A program made the translations under genes and the position numbers. 64,000 bases of DNA from Paeniglutamicibacter kerguelensis. Lineage in GTDB: Bacteria > Actinomycetota > Actinomycetes > Actinomycetales > Micrococcaceae. Below are positions 1-9,986 of this stretch, piece after piece. The stretch spans positions 682,001-746,000 of the forward strand of contig NZ_JAGIOF010000001.1 of NCBI RefSeq assembly GCF_017876535.1, given 5' to 3'. A model generated the notes under the pieces. The model worked only from the letters and a program-made list of their open reading frames with translations, searched no databases and was not told the origin of the DNA. Each line of letters opens with the position of its first letter. Position 1 is the stretch's first letter.

Positions 1-247
1 AGGCCTGGCAGGCCAGCAGTGCGCGCAGGTGCTTTCCCGCCTTGGCCGCGCCCTCCGGGGTCAGGCCCTGGGCCAGGTGGGGCGCCGCAACGGAGACCTG
101 GTGCAGTGTCTCGAACGTCGCCTTGTCGGCGTCGGTGCCCAGGTCGCGGTTGGACCTGGCGATCTTGAATCCGAGGTATCCCACCAGGGCGGCCCCGACA
201 ATGACTGTGGCAACGATCAGGGTCATTTGCAGCGCGGTGGAGAGCAT
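1..247 (-). CDS. LytS-like sensor histidine kinase, N-terminal part (partial)
   Basis: Only the first 82 codons are in the window; the gene runs off the left edge. The start is the ATG complementary to 245-247. The product opens with one membrane helix (about residues 8-25, MTLIVATVIVGAALVGYLGF), followed by a soluble stretch with the segments 'TLHQVSVAAPHLAQGLTPEG' and 'AAKAGKHLRALLA'. That stretch resembles the linker before the GAF/kinase core of LytS-type kinases that often sit beside DUF485 and acetate-symporter genes in actinobacteria. By that analogy it would be a membrane sensor controlling the divergent uptake genes through a LytTR regulator. Family assignment is by recall of similar proteins and context; no catalytic residues are visible. 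Confidence 0.6.
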   Translation of the reverse strand, partial: MLSTALQMTLIVATVIVGAALVGYLGFKIARSNRDLGTDADKATFETLHQVSVAAPHLAQGLTPEGAAKAGKHLRALLACQA

Positions 248-376
248 GGGACAAGCCTACTGGGCATGGAAATGGGCGTGCCGTTCGTCGCCGTCGGCCG
301 CCGCTTGGCGCATGCGGGTGACCGTTTGCCGGTTGCCGGCCGCGGGCCACTACTGCCCCGGGTCCGCGTAGCGCAG

Positions 377-392
377 AGTGATCCCAGTCACT
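377..392. promoter_or_regulatory. CRP/GlxR-like binding site upstream of DUF485-symporter genes
   Basis: The sequence AGTGATCCCAGTCACT is an inverted repeat matching the CRP-family consensus TGTGA-N6-TCACA at 8 of 10 conserved positions. It lies about 90 nt before the DUF485 start. In Corynebacterium the CRP homologue GlxR controls acetate and monocarboxylate uptake genes, which fits the neighbour. Binding is inferred. Confidence 0.5.
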
Positions 393-479
393 TAGGTGGG
401 TGGCGCACTCCACGTTTCGGATGTCATGGGAAATCCGGTGGGCAGCGGCACGGCACCTGGAACCTTCGAAGGAGGAATC

Positions 480-827
480 ATGAGCACTACCCCGGAGTCG
501 GGCGTCGCCGCCGACATTGATTTTGTGAAGGAGCAGAACTCGGAGGAGTTCACCGAGCTGCGCAAGACGCACCGCAGCTTCGTGTTCCCGATGGCCGTCA
601 TTTTCCTCTTGTGGTACTTCGCCTACGTGCTGTTGGCCGACTACGCGCACGAGTTCATGTCCATCAAGGTGTGGGGGAACTTCAACGTCGGCCTGCTGCT
701 GGGCCTGCTGCAGTTCGTCTCCACCTTTGCCATCACCGCGGCCTACGTCTCCTTCTCCAACCGGAAGCTTGACCCCAAGGCCACCGCCATCCGCAAGCGC
801 CTCGAAGCACAGCAGGCAGGGGAGTAA
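480..827 (+). CDS. DUF485 small membrane protein, partner of the acetate symporter
   Basis: This 115-residue protein has two membrane helices (about residues 38-58 and 75-97) after a polar N-terminus, the layout of the DUF485 family. The family is regularly encoded just before acetate/pyruvate sodium symporters and is thought to assist or modulate them; its exact role is unknown. The ATG at 480 follows a strong GGAGG (469-474 region). An in-frame ATG further upstream is not preceded by a ribosome site and is rejected. The stop lies two bases before the symporter start, so the two genes are one transcription unit. Confidence 0.85.
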   Translation: MSTTPESGVAADIDFVKEQNSEEFTELRKTHRSFVFPMAVIFLLWYFAYVLLADYAHEFMSIKVWGNFNVGLLLGLLQFVSTFAITAAYVSFSNRKLDPKATAIRKRLEAQQAGE

Positions 828-829
828 CC

Positions 830-2464
830 ATGAACGTCCTATCGATTCTTGACGCGGGGGCCGCCGCGGCGCCGGAGACCACCAAGGTGGGCAACCCGTG
901 GGTCAACATCGGCATCTTCGGCCTCTTTGTCGCCGTCACCCTGATCGTGGTCCTCAAGGCCTCGAGCAACAACAAGACCGCGGCCGACTACTACGCCGGC
1001 GGCCGGTCCTTCACCGGAACGCAAAACGGCACCGCCATCGCCGGCGACTACCTCTCGGCGGCCTCGTTCCTGGGCATCGTCGGCGCCATCGCGATCAACG
1101 GCTACGACGGCTTCCTGTATTCCATCGGCTTCCTGGTCGCCTGGCTGGTGGCCCTGCTGCTGGTCGCCGAACTGCTGCGCAACACCGGCAAGTTCACCAT
1201 GGCGGACGTGCTTTCCTTCCGGCTGAAGCAGCGCCCGGTGCGCATCGCCGCGGCGGTCTCCACCCTCGCCGTCTGCGTCTTCTACCTGCTGGCCCAGATG
1301 GCCGGCGCCGGCGCGCTGGTTTCCCTGCTGCTGGGCATCGACGACCGGCTGGGCCAGTCCCTGGTGATCGTCGTGGTCGGCGCGCTGATGATCACCTACG
1401 TGCTGATCGGCGGCATGAAGGGCACCACCTGGGTGCAGATCATCAAGGCCTGCCTGCTGATCGCCGGCGCGTTTGTCATGACCATCATGGTCCTGGCCCA
1501 GTTCGGCTTCAACTTCTCCGCCCTGCTCGGCGCCGCAGTCGACAGTGCCGGAACCGCCGACATCCTGAACCCGGGTATGCAGTACGGCAAGACTGAAACC
1601 TCAAAGCTTGACTTCATCTCCCTGGGCCTGGCCCTGGTGCTGGGCACCGCCGGCCTGCCGCACGTGCTGATGCGCTTCTACACGGTCCCCACCGCCAAGG
1701 AGGCACGCAAGTCGGTCGTCTGGGCCATCTGGCTCATCGGAGCCTTCTACCTCTTCACCCTGGTCCTCGGCTACGGCGCCGGCGCCCTGATCGGTGCGGA
1801 CAAGATCAAGGCGGCCCCGGGCGGCGTGAATTCCGCGGCCCCGCTGCTGGCCTTCGAGCTCGGCGGCCCGCTGCTGCTGGGCCTGATCTCCGCGGTCGCC
1901 TTCGCCACCATCCTGGCCGTGGTCGCGGGACTGACCATCACCGCTGCGGCATCGTTCGCCCACGACGTCTACGCCTCGGTCATCGCCAAGGGCAAAAGCA
2001 CCCCGGAGAAAGAGATGAAGGTCGCCCGCCGCACCGTCATCGTCATCGGAGTGTTCGCGATCCTCGGCGGCATCGGCGCCCAGGGCCAGAACGTCGCCTT
2101 CCTGGTGGCGCTGGCCTTCGCCGTGGCTGCCTCGGCAAACCTGCCGACCATCCTGTACTCGCTGTTCTGGAAGAAGTTCACCACCCAGGGTGCCGTCTGG
2201 TCCATGGTCGGCGGGCTCGGCTCGGCGATCCTGCTGATCGTCTTCTCCCCGGTCGTGTCCGGGCTGCCGACCTCCATGATCCCCGGCGCCGACTTCTCCA
2301 TCTTCCCGCTGGCGAACCCGGGCATCGTCTCGATCCCGCTGGCGTTCTTCCTGGGCTGGCTCGGTTCGGTGCTGGACAAGAACGTCGAGGACCCGATCAA
2401 GTCCGCTGAAATGGAGGTGCGTTCACTGACAGGCGTCGGCGCCGAAAAGGCGGTCGACCACTAA
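830..2464 (+). CDS. actP: Sodium:solute symporter, acetate/monocarboxylate uptake (ActP/MctC type)
   Basis: This 544-residue integral membrane protein has about 13 hydrophobic segments and belongs to the sodium:solute symporter (SSS) family. Family-typical stretches include 'ADYYAGGRSFTGTQNG' near residue 45, followed by 'GDYLSAASFLGIVG', and 'GTAGLPHVLMRFYTVPTA' near residue 275, all characteristic of acetate/pyruvate permeases. It would import short monocarboxylates with sodium, or protons in the corynebacterial MctC case. It is co-transcribed with the DUF485 gene (2-bp gap) and ends at a strong bidirectional hairpin. Whether the substrate is acetate, pyruvate or propionate cannot be read from sequence; the gene symbol is by family. 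Confidence 0.85.
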   Translation: MNVLSILDAGAAAAPETTKVGNPWVNIGIFGLFVAVTLIVVLKASSNNKTAADYYAGGRSFTGTQNGTAIAGDYLSAASFLGIVGAIAINGYDGFLYSIGFLVAWLVALLLVAELLRNTGKFTMADVLSFRLKQRPVRIAAAVSTLAVCVFYLLAQMAGAGALVSLLLGIDDRLGQSLVIVVVGALMITYVLIGGMKGTTWVQIIKACLLIAGAFVMTIMVLAQFGFNFSALLGAAVDSAGTADILNPGMQYGKTETSKLDFISLGLALVLGTAGLPHVLMRFYTVPTAKEARKSVVWAIWLIGAFYLFTLVLGYGAGALIGADKIKAAPGGVNSAAPLLAFELGGPLLLGLISAVAFATILAVVAGLTITAAASFAHDVYASVIAKGKSTPEKEMKVARRTVIVIGVFAILGGIGAQGQNVAFLVALAFAVAASANLPTILYSLFWKKFTTQGAVWSMVGGLGSAILLIVFSPVVSGLPTSMIPGADFSIFPLANPGIVSIPLAFFLGWLGSVLDKNVEDPIKSAEMEVRSLTGVGAEKAVDH

Positions 2465-2491
2465 CCCCGGTACTTCCCGCATCAAAAACAG

Positions 2492-2524
2492 TGGCGTCCC
2501 ACCCCGGCCGGGGGTGGGACGCCA
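2492..2524. terminator. Bidirectional terminator hairpin between actP and the Lrp gene
   Basis: A perfect 14-bp stem (2492-2505 with 2511-2524, arm TGGCGTCCCACCCC) closes a 5-nt loop between two convergent genes. There is no long T tract on either side, as is common in high-GC actinobacteria. Confidence 0.8.
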
Positions 2525-2575
2525 TCGCCTTTGTGCGCCGGGTGTCTGGCCGCGTTGCTCGGTGGGCGGCGCCGG

Positions 2576-3079
2576 TCAGCCGGCCGATTCGTGGTCGTGC
2601 CGGGCGGCGCGGTCGGCCAGGTACTGGTCCATCAGCGAGGTGGTGCGGTGGGGGATGAGCTCGGCCATGGACAGCGAGGTGTCGGCGCGCTCGACCCCGT
2701 CGATGGCGAGGATCTGGCCGTTGACCCGGAAAAGCTCCTCGGCGCCGCTGGCCACCACGCGGGCCAGGATGTCCGCGGATCCGGTCACCCCGTGGGCCTC
2801 GACGATCTCCGGGATCCGGGTCAGCTGCTCCACGATGGACTGCAGGCGGCGCTGCTGGATGTGGATGTGTACGAAGCTCACCAGCGGGAAGCCCAAGGCC
2901 GCGGGGTTGATGCGCTGTTCGAATGGCAGCAGGGCGCCGGAGGTCTCGAGGCGCACCATGCGCGTCTGCACGGTGTTGCGGCCGAGTCCCAGCTCGGCGG
3001 CCAGGGCGACCGCGCTGGCCTTGGGCTGGCGGCACAGCGCGGAGAGGATGCGCATGTCCGTGGCGTCTAGTTGCTGCAT
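2576..3079 (-). CDS. Lrp/AsnC-family transcriptional regulator
   Basis: This 167-residue protein has an N-terminal winged helix-turn-helix ('LDATDMRILSALCRQPKAS', then 'LAAELGLGRNTVQTRMVRLE') and a C-terminal RAM effector domain ('VEAHGVTGSADILARVVA'). These are the two parts of Lrp/AsnC regulators, which sense amino acids or 2-oxo acids. The ATG at 3079 was preferred over an in-frame GTG at 3097 because it starts at the usual family N-terminus. It is divergent from a 2-oxoacid dehydrogenase operon, the arrangement of bkdR-type activators of branched-chain keto-acid dehydrogenase, so that operon is its likely target. The target is inferred. Confidence 0.85.
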   Translation of the reverse strand: MQQLDATDMRILSALCRQPKASAVALAAELGLGRNTVQTRMVRLETSGALLPFEQRINPAALGFPLVSFVHIHIQQRRLQSIVEQLTRIPEIVEAHGVTGSADILARVVASGAEELFRVNGQILAIDGVERADTSLSMAELIPHRTTSLMDQYLADRAARHDHESAG

Positions 3080-3163
3080 AGTGCGAAAGACTAGCACCGT
3101 CGCACCGGTCCGGATAGTGCAGGATGTTCAATTCGGCATTGATGGATTGTGCGCACTGCCTTC

Positions 3164-3179
3164 TGTGAGTAGCATCACA
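3164..3179. promoter_or_regulatory. Perfect CRP/GlxR consensus site in the lrp-dehydrogenase intergenic region
   Basis: TGTGAGTAGCATCACA matches the CRP-family consensus TGTGA-N6-TCACA at all ten conserved positions. It sits centrally between the divergent Lrp gene (start 3079) and the E1alpha gene (start 3272), so it could act on either promoter. Together with similar sites at 377-392 and 7128-7143 it suggests carbon-status control of this whole catabolic block. Confidence 0.65.
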
Positions 3180-3271
3180 GGTATGTGGCGGCGACGAGGC
3201 CGCCACCCCGGAAACACGCATCCCACAGGAGTCGGGTTTCCGGGCCCTCGCAACGCAGAAGGATGCCGACC

Positions 3272-4389
3272 GTGTCCAATACGTTTGACGCGCAGGCCCC
3301 TGACGGGCCCGAACGCTACCTCCAAGTCATCGGCCCCGACGGCTCCCGGACCCCGTGCCCCGAACTCGACGACTGGGTCCAGGATGTCGACACCCGGGTC
3401 CTGGGGGACCTCTATGTAGACATGGCCTGCATCCGGCGCCTCGACCAGGAAGGCACGGCGCTGCAACGCCAGGGCGAGCTGGGACTCTGGGCGCCGCTAC
3501 TGGGGCAGGAAGCTGCCCAGATCGGTTCCGGCCGGGCGCTTGATCGCAACGACTTCATCTTCCCCTCCTACCGCGAGCACGGGGTTGCCTACTGCCGCGG
3601 CGTGAACCCGCACGACCTGCTGCGCATGTGGCGCGGTGCGGCCCCGAGCGGGTGGAACCCCTACGAGGTCAACATGGCCAACCAGCAAATCGTCATCGGC
3701 GCCCAAACCCTGCACGCAGCCGGGTACGGCATGGGCCTGAAGCTCGACGGCTCGACCTCGGCCGTGATCACCTACTTCGGCGACGGCGCCACCAGCCAGG
3801 GCGACGTCAACGAGGCAATGGTCTTCGCCGCCAGCTACCAGGCGCCGGTGCTCTTCTTCTGCCAAAACAACCACTGGGCCATTTCCGAACCCGTCACCCG
3901 GCAAACCACCGGATACATCGCCGACCGCGCCAAGGGTTTCGGCCTGGCCACCTGGCGGGTCGACGGCAACGACGTCGTGGCGGTCCTGGCTGCCACCCGC
4001 GCCGCGCTCGCGCACGTGCGCAGCGGCACCGGCCCGGCCTTCATCGAGGCAGTCACCTACCGCATGGGCGCCCACACCACCGCGGACGACCCCACCCGCT
4101 ACCGCGATGCGCTCGAGCTCGAGGAATGGGCGGCCAAGGACCCGCTGGACCGCATCGCCGCGCACCTTGATTCGCTCGGCGCCGACCTCGAAGCCCTGAA
4201 ACTGCGCGCCTCGGCGGCGGCCGATGCATTGGCCGCGGGCCTGCGCGAGGCCATCACCACCATGCCCGATCCCTCGGTCGACGACCTCTTCGCCCATGTC
4301 TACAGCCACGGGCATTCCTGGCTTGAGGGGCAGCGCGAGGAGTACAGGCTCTACCTGGACAGCTTTGCGGCGGACGCGGAGGTCTCCCG

Positions 4390-4393
<4 letters not shown>
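3272..4393 (+). CDS. 2-oxoacid dehydrogenase E1 component, alpha subunit
   Basis: This 373-residue thiamine-diphosphate enzyme subunit belongs to the branched-chain keto-acid/pyruvate dehydrogenase E1alpha family. The TPP motif is visible as GDGATSQGDVNEA (about residue 170) followed about 25 residues later by the closing Asn pair in 'FFCQNNHWA'. It decarboxylates a 2-oxo acid together with the beta subunit encoded next. The GTG at 3272 was chosen because AAGGA lies 8 nt before it; an in-frame ATG at 3263 overlaps that ribosome site. The stop overlaps the next start (ATGA). The divergent Lrp regulator favours branched-chain 2-oxo acids over pyruvate, but substrate is not decided by sequence. 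Confidence 0.88.
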
Positions 4394-5393
<1,000 letters not shown>

Positions 5394-5397
<4 letters not shown>

Positions 5398-6794
5398 GCG
5401 CCACCATGGAGAAACTTTTCAACCTGCCGGACCTTGGCGAAGGGCTCACGGAGTCGGAGATCCTGTCTTGGCGGGTCGCCGTGGGCGACACCGTGCAATT
5501 GAACCAGATCATCGCCGAAGTGGAGACCGCCAAGGCCGTGGTGGAACTGCCCTCGCCCTTCAGCGGCGTTGTCACCAAGGTCTTTGAACCCGTCGGTGCG
5601 GTGGTCAACGTCGGCAACCCGATCATCTCCTTCGAGGTGCCGGCCCCCGCCGGCGCACCAACCGACAGGCAGCCGACCCTGGTCGGCTACGGTGCCGCGG
5701 TGGAATCCACCGGCCGTCCGGCACGCCGCGGACGCGCGATCCTCGCGGAACCCGCGGCAAAACAGCCCGCGGCAAGGCAGCAAGAAGCTGTTCCCGTGGC
5801 CGCAACGCAGGCGCTCGCCGAAATCGACGAACAGGTTGTGCAGCCACAGCAGCAGGGGATCGGGTACCTGCGTGCCCGGCCCCCGGTGCGTAAGCTGGCC
5901 CGCGACCTGCACGTGGACCTGCGAGGGGTGCACCCCAGCGGCGCCGGCGGACTGATCACCCGGGAAGATGTGCTGCAGGCCAAGCCGCCCGCCACGGAGA
6001 TCTCTGCGGAAACACAGGTGCCTGCGTCGGCAATCGGCCATCCGTACGGCGCGCCGGTCGTTGAAGCAATCGCTGCCCAGACGCCCAGGGAGTCTCGCGA
6101 GCGCAGGGTCCAGGTGCACGGGGTGCGCAAGACGACTGCGAAAGCCATAGTGGCAAGCGCATTCAGCGCCCCGCACGTTTCCGAGTTCCTCAGCGTGGAT
6201 GTCACCGAAAGCATGGAATTGCTGGAACGGTTGCGCCAGACGCCGCACCTGAAGGGGGTCAAGCTCACCATCACCACGCTTGTGGCAAAGGCGGTCAGCA
6301 TGATCCTGGCCCGGCATCAGGGGATGAATTCCCGCTGGGACGCGCAAAGCGGCGAGATCATCGAGTTCCACTACGTCAATCTCGGCATCGCCGCCGCCAC
6401 CGATCGGGGGCTGATGGTTCCGGTGGTGCACGAGGCCCAAAACCTGAACCTGGAGGCCATGGCGCGGGAGATCTCGGAGCTCACCCGTGCGGCACGCGAG
6501 GGCACCATCAGCCCGGCACAGCTTTCGGGGGGGACCTTCAGCATCAGCAATATCGGGGTTTTCGGGATCGACGCGGGGACACCGATCCTTCCCCCGGGGC
6601 AGACCGGCATCCTCGCCCTGGGACAGGTGCGGAAGATGCCGTGGGAGTTCCGCGACGAGGTGGCGCTGCGCCAGGTCATGACGTTGTCGCTGTCGTTCGA
6701 CCATCGGGTCGTGGATGGCGAGCAAGGAGCCAAGTTCCTGGTCGAGCTGGGCATGCTCCTCAATGACCCGGGCATGCTCTTTGGGGTGGCTTGA
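5394..6794 (+). CDS. 2-oxoacid dehydrogenase E2 component, dihydrolipoamide acyltransferase
   Basis: This 466-residue protein has the full E2 layout. A single lipoyl domain covers residues 5-85, with the lipoylated Lys in 'VETAKAVVEL'. Then come an Ala/Pro/Gln-rich linker, a peripheral subunit-binding domain near residues 160-195 ('RPPVRKLARDLHVDLRG'), and a catalytic acyltransferase domain ending in the active-site signature 'SFDHRVVDGEQGAKF' (His, Asp). It transfers the acyl group to CoA and forms the complex core. No E3 (lipoamide dehydrogenase) gene follows, so E3 must be supplied from elsewhere. A second in-frame ATG at 5406 is an alternative start. Confidence 0.92.
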
Positions 6795-6820
6795 TATGTA
6801 ACAAGAGGTTCCAGTGGGCA

Positions 6821-6869
6821 TCGGTCGGCCTGCATCCGAAAGCATCTTTGCCGGAAGCAGGCCGACCGA
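6821..6869 (+). terminator. Long inverted repeat after the dehydrogenase operon, possible terminator
   Basis: A perfect 13-bp inverted repeat (TCGGTCGGCCTGC at 6821-6833 with 6857-6869) encloses 23 nt starting 27 nt after the E2 stop. No T tract follows. The remainder of the 434-nt gap up to 7228 is relatively AT-rich and holds the promoter region of the first peptide importer, with no gene that I can support. Confidence 0.5.
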
Positions 6870-7127
6870 ATGCGCCGCGCATTTCCCAACCATGGCGTCG
6901 GGACTGGCCGGACAGGGCTCGAATGCAGGCATGGCAAGAAAGTGTAGAACGGGCTGGACACCGTCTGGCAACGTATCCGCGTTAAGCGCTACACGTTTTT
7001 GACAGTGCCCGTGTTTGGACCCCTGCGTACGTTTCGGAAACTAATTCCGGACGTCACGCGAAGCATATGTTGCAGGTTCATAAAGATTGTCTCCAAAAAG
7101 ATGAATTCATTGAATGTTTCACACATG

Positions 7128-7143
7128 AGTGAGTACGCTCACA
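7128..7143. promoter_or_regulatory. CRP/GlxR-like site upstream of the first peptide importer
   Basis: AGTGAGTACGCTCACA matches TGTGA-N6-TCACA at nine of ten conserved positions and lies about 85 nt upstream of the substrate-binding protein start. It is the third such site in the first 7.2 kb. Confidence 0.55.
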
Positions 7144-7228
7144 TGGGAGTGGTGAAGATCACCGGGGTTCGCGTGCTGCCATGAAGGCGGTGCCAGAATC
7201 CATCCAACAGAAACCTTGAGGAGACAGT

Positions 7229-8893
7229 ATGCGATACACCCGCACTTCGAAGGCACTCGTGCTTTCGGCAGCTCTTGCACTAACACTTTCGGCATGCGGT
7301 GGTGGTGCTGGCAGCACCGGTGCCAGCAACGGCAGCGCGGGTGCCACGGGTGGTGCCGAGGGAAGCTCAACGGCGGTGATTACTGCGAACTCGACCGAAC
7401 CGCAGAACGGCCTGCTTCCGGCCAACACCAACGAAGTTGGTGGCGGCCGCGTCATGGACCTGCTCTTCACCGGTCTGGTGAGCTACGACGCCGCCGGTGC
7501 GCCGGTGAACGAATTGGCTGAGTCCATTGAAACAAAGGACGCCACGAACTACACGATTAAGATCAAGTCCGGCCAGAAGTTCAGCAATGGCGAGCCCGTG
7601 ACCGCGAAGTCCTTCGTTGACGCCTGGAATTTCGGTGCCGCTGCCAAGAACGCACAGCTGAACTCCTACTTCTTTGAGTCCATCAAGGGCTACGACAAGG
7701 TCAGCGCCAAGGACGCCACCGTGGACACCATGGAAGGCCTGAAGGTCGTCGATGAGAACACCTTCACCGTCGAGCTCTCTCGCGCCGAATCCGACTTCCC
7801 GCTGCGCCTGGGCTACACGGCCTTCTACCCGCTTCCGGCTGCGGCATTCGAAGACCCGAAGGCCTTCGGCGAAAACCCGGCAGGCAACGGCCCCTACAAG
7901 CTGGCCGACGATGGATGGCAGCACAACGTCCAGATCCAGTTGGTTCCCAACGCCGACTACAGCGGACCGCGCAAGCCCGTCAACGGAGGCGTGACGTTCA
8001 AGATTTACAGCACCTTCGATGCCGCCTACCAGGACCTGCTCGGCGACAACCTCGACGTCCTGGACCAGATCCCGCCGAGCCAGCTGCAGAACTTCAAGGA
8101 CGACCTGGGTGACCGCTGGGTCAACCAGGCCTACGCCGGCAACGCCACCATGACGATTCCGAGCTACCTGCCGGAATTCCAGGGTGAAGCCGGCCAGATG
8201 CGCCGCGCAGCCATCTCGATGGCCATCAACCGCCAGGAGATCATCGACAACATCTTCTTCGGCGGCAAGCAGATCGCCAAGGACTTCACGTCGCCGGTTA
8301 TCGACGGATACTCGGATTCGCTTCCGGGCAACGAAGTCCTGGCCTTCAATGCGGAAAAGGCCCAGCAGCTCTGGGCCGACGCCGAGAAGATCTCCCCGTG
8401 GCCGGCCGGCAAGGTCTTCACCATCACGTCGAACATCGACGGTGCGGGCAACAAGGAATACATCGAGGCCATGGCCAACCAGATCAGCAACACCCTGCCG
8501 ATCAAGGCCGAGCTGAACCCGATTCCGACGTTCAAGGAAATGCGCACGCTGGTTGGCGAGAAGAAGCTCACCGGCGCATCGCGTGCCGGCTGGCAGGCCG
8601 ACTACCCGTCTCTCTACAACTTCCTCGGCCCGCTGTACGCCACCGGCGCGGGCTCCAACGACGGCGACTACTCGAACCCGGAATTCGACAAGATGCTCAC
8701 TGAGGGCCTGTCGGCCACCAGCGTTGAAGAAGGCAACAAGATCTTCAACAAGTCACAGGAAATCCTGCTCAAGGACCTTCCGGTGGTGCCGCTGTGGTAC
8801 CAGGCCGTGCAGGGTGGCTGGAGCACCAAGGTAGCCGACGTCAAGTTCGGCTGGAATGGCGTGCCGATGTACTACGCAATCACCGGCAAATAA
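7229..8893 (+). CDS. Peptide/oligopeptide ABC transporter substrate-binding lipoprotein
   Basis: This 554-residue extracytoplasmic receptor belongs to solute-binding protein family 5 (OppA/DppA type). It has a lipoprotein signal peptide with the lipobox LSAC, placing Cys at about residue 23, then a Gly/Ser/Ala-rich spacer. The mature part contains the family stretch 'YTIKIKSGQKFSNGEPVTAKSFVDAWNF' region (about residues 107-135) and later 'AGNGPYKLADDGWQ'. GAGGAGA lies a few bases before the ATG. It is the first gene of an importer operon and is followed by a strong hairpin before the permease, the usual way to make receptor in excess over membrane subunits. The exact ligand is unknown. Confidence 0.88.
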   Translation: MRYTRTSKALVLSAALALTLSACGGGAGSTGASNGSAGATGGAEGSSTAVITANSTEPQNGLLPANTNEVGGGRVMDLLFTGLVSYDAAGAPVNELAESIETKDATNYTIKIKSGQKFSNGEPVTAKSFVDAWNFGAAAKNAQLNSYFFESIKGYDKVSAKDATVDTMEGLKVVDENTFTVELSRAESDFPLRLGYTAFYPLPAAAFEDPKAFGENPAGNGPYKLADDGWQHNVQIQLVPNADYSGPRKPVNGGVTFKIYSTFDAAYQDLLGDNLDVLDQIPPSQLQNFKDDLGDRWVNQAYAGNATMTIPSYLPEFQGEAGQMRRAAISMAINRQEIIDNIFFGGKQIAKDFTSPVIDGYSDSLPGNEVLAFNAEKAQQLWADAEKISPWPAGKVFTITSNIDGAGNKEYIEAMANQISNTLPIKAELNPIPTFKEMRTLVGEKKLTGASRAGWQADYPSLYNFLGPLYATGAGSNDGDYSNPEFDKMLTEGLSATSVEEGNKIFNKSQEILLKDLPVVPLWYQAVQGGWSTKVADVKFGWNGVPMYYAITGK

Positions 8894-8915
8894 CAGCCCC
8901 ACCGCTGACATGGAT

Positions 8916-8954
8916 CGTGCGTAAGGGGGGCCCAAAAGGTCCCCCTTACGCACG
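8916..8954 (+). terminator. Attenuating hairpin between receptor and permease genes
   Basis: CGTGCGTAAGGGGG (8916-8929) pairs perfectly with 8941-8954 around a short A-rich loop, 22 nt after the receptor stop. Because the permease genes follow on the same strand, it probably acts as a partial terminator or mRNA stabiliser rather than the operon end. Confidence 0.7.
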
Positions 8955-9015
8955 TCAATGATTAATCCATCAAGTTCGCGGCCCCAACTCATGTTTCCTT
9001 ACAAGGAGCAGTTCC

Positions 9016-9063
9016 GTGCAAGATTCGTTCCCATCTACTAACCCCGCGGTGGTCGCCCAGTGA
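9016..9063 (+). CDS. Possible 15-residue coupled ORF ahead of the permease gene
   Basis: A GTG at 9016, preceded by AAGGAGC (9003-9009), opens a 15-codon frame (VQDSFPSTNPAVVAQ) whose TGA stop (9061-9063) overlaps the permease GTG start (9060-9062) as GTGA. The permease itself has no good ribosome site of its own, so translation may be delivered by this short ORF through re-initiation. Protein function of the peptide is not proposed. It may simply be a translational coupling device, or the ribosome site may be used in another way. Confidence 0.4.
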   Translation: MQDSFPSTNPAVVAQ

Positions 9064-9986
9064 TTACCTTTACGCTCAAGAGATTCTTACAACTGTTACC
9101 GGTTTTCATCGGTGCAACCCTGCTTGTCTATTTCCTGGTTTTCGCCGCACCTGGCGATCCCATCGCAGCCCTGTCGGGCGGCAAGCCGATGAACCCGGCC
9201 GTTGAGGAAACTCTCAGGGCTCAATACAACCTGGACCAGCCATTTTGGGTTCAGTACCTGCTGTACTTGAAAAACCTCGTGACATTCGACCTGGGCCAAA
9301 CATTCTCCGGACAGGCGGTGTCCGACGTGATCGCCCGCGCGTTCCCGGTAACCGCAAAGCTGGCCATCATGGCACTCGCCTTCGAAGCGGTTTTCGGAAT
9401 CCTCTTCGGCGTCATTGCCGGACTCAAGAAGGGCAAGCTCTTTGACTCGACAGTGCTTGTTGCATCCTTGATCGTCATTGCAGTGCCGACGTTCGTCCTG
9501 GGTTTCGTCCTGCAATTCGTTGTTGGCGTCAAACTTGGGTGGGCGAAACCCACAGTGGGGGTTGGTGCCCCATGGAGCGATTTGATCCTCCCCGCAATCG
9601 TCTTGGGCCTGGTGTCCCTGGCCTACGTCTTGCGCCTGACGCGCACCTCTGTCATCGAAAACAAGAATGCCGACTATGTGCGCACGGCAACGGCCAAGGG
9701 CCTCAGCCGTCGCCGGGTAATCGTTGTACATGTGCTTCGAAACTCGCTCATTCCTGTGGTGACCTTCCTTGGCGCCGACCTCGGCACGCTCATGGGCGGC
9801 GCAATCGTCACCGAGGGCATTTTCAATGTCCCGGGCATCGGAAACCTGCTCTACTCGGCCATCAACAAGGGCGAAACTCCCACGATCGTGGCCGTAGTCA
9901 GCGTTTTGGTGCTCGTCTTCGTTTTAGCAAACCTCGTCGTCGATTTACTGTACGCGTGGCTCGACCCAAGGATCCGGTATGTCTGA
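9060..9986 (+). CDS. Peptide ABC transporter permease (DppB/OppB type)
   Basis: This 308-residue protein has six predicted membrane helices and the binding-protein-dependent transport permease fold. It opens with the family N-terminus ('ITFTLKRFLQLLPVFIGATL') and carries the EAA-loop region around residues 200-225 ('NADYVRTATAKGLSRRRVIVVH') that docks onto the ATPase. It forms the membrane channel with the next gene, overlapping it by 8 nt. The GTG start overlaps the stop of a short upstream ORF. Confidence 0.88.
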   Translation: MITFTLKRFLQLLPVFIGATLLVYFLVFAAPGDPIAALSGGKPMNPAVEETLRAQYNLDQPFWVQYLLYLKNLVTFDLGQTFSGQAVSDVIARAFPVTAKLAIMALAFEAVFGILFGVIAGLKKGKLFDSTVLVASLIVIAVPTFVLGFVLQFVVGVKLGWAKPTVGVGAPWSDLILPAIVLGLVSLAYVLRLTRTSVIENKNADYVRTATAKGLSRRRVIVVHVLRNSLIPVVTFLGADLGTLMGGAIVTEGIFNVPGIGNLLYSAINKGETPTIVAVVSVLVLVFVLANLVVDLLYAWLDPRIRYV

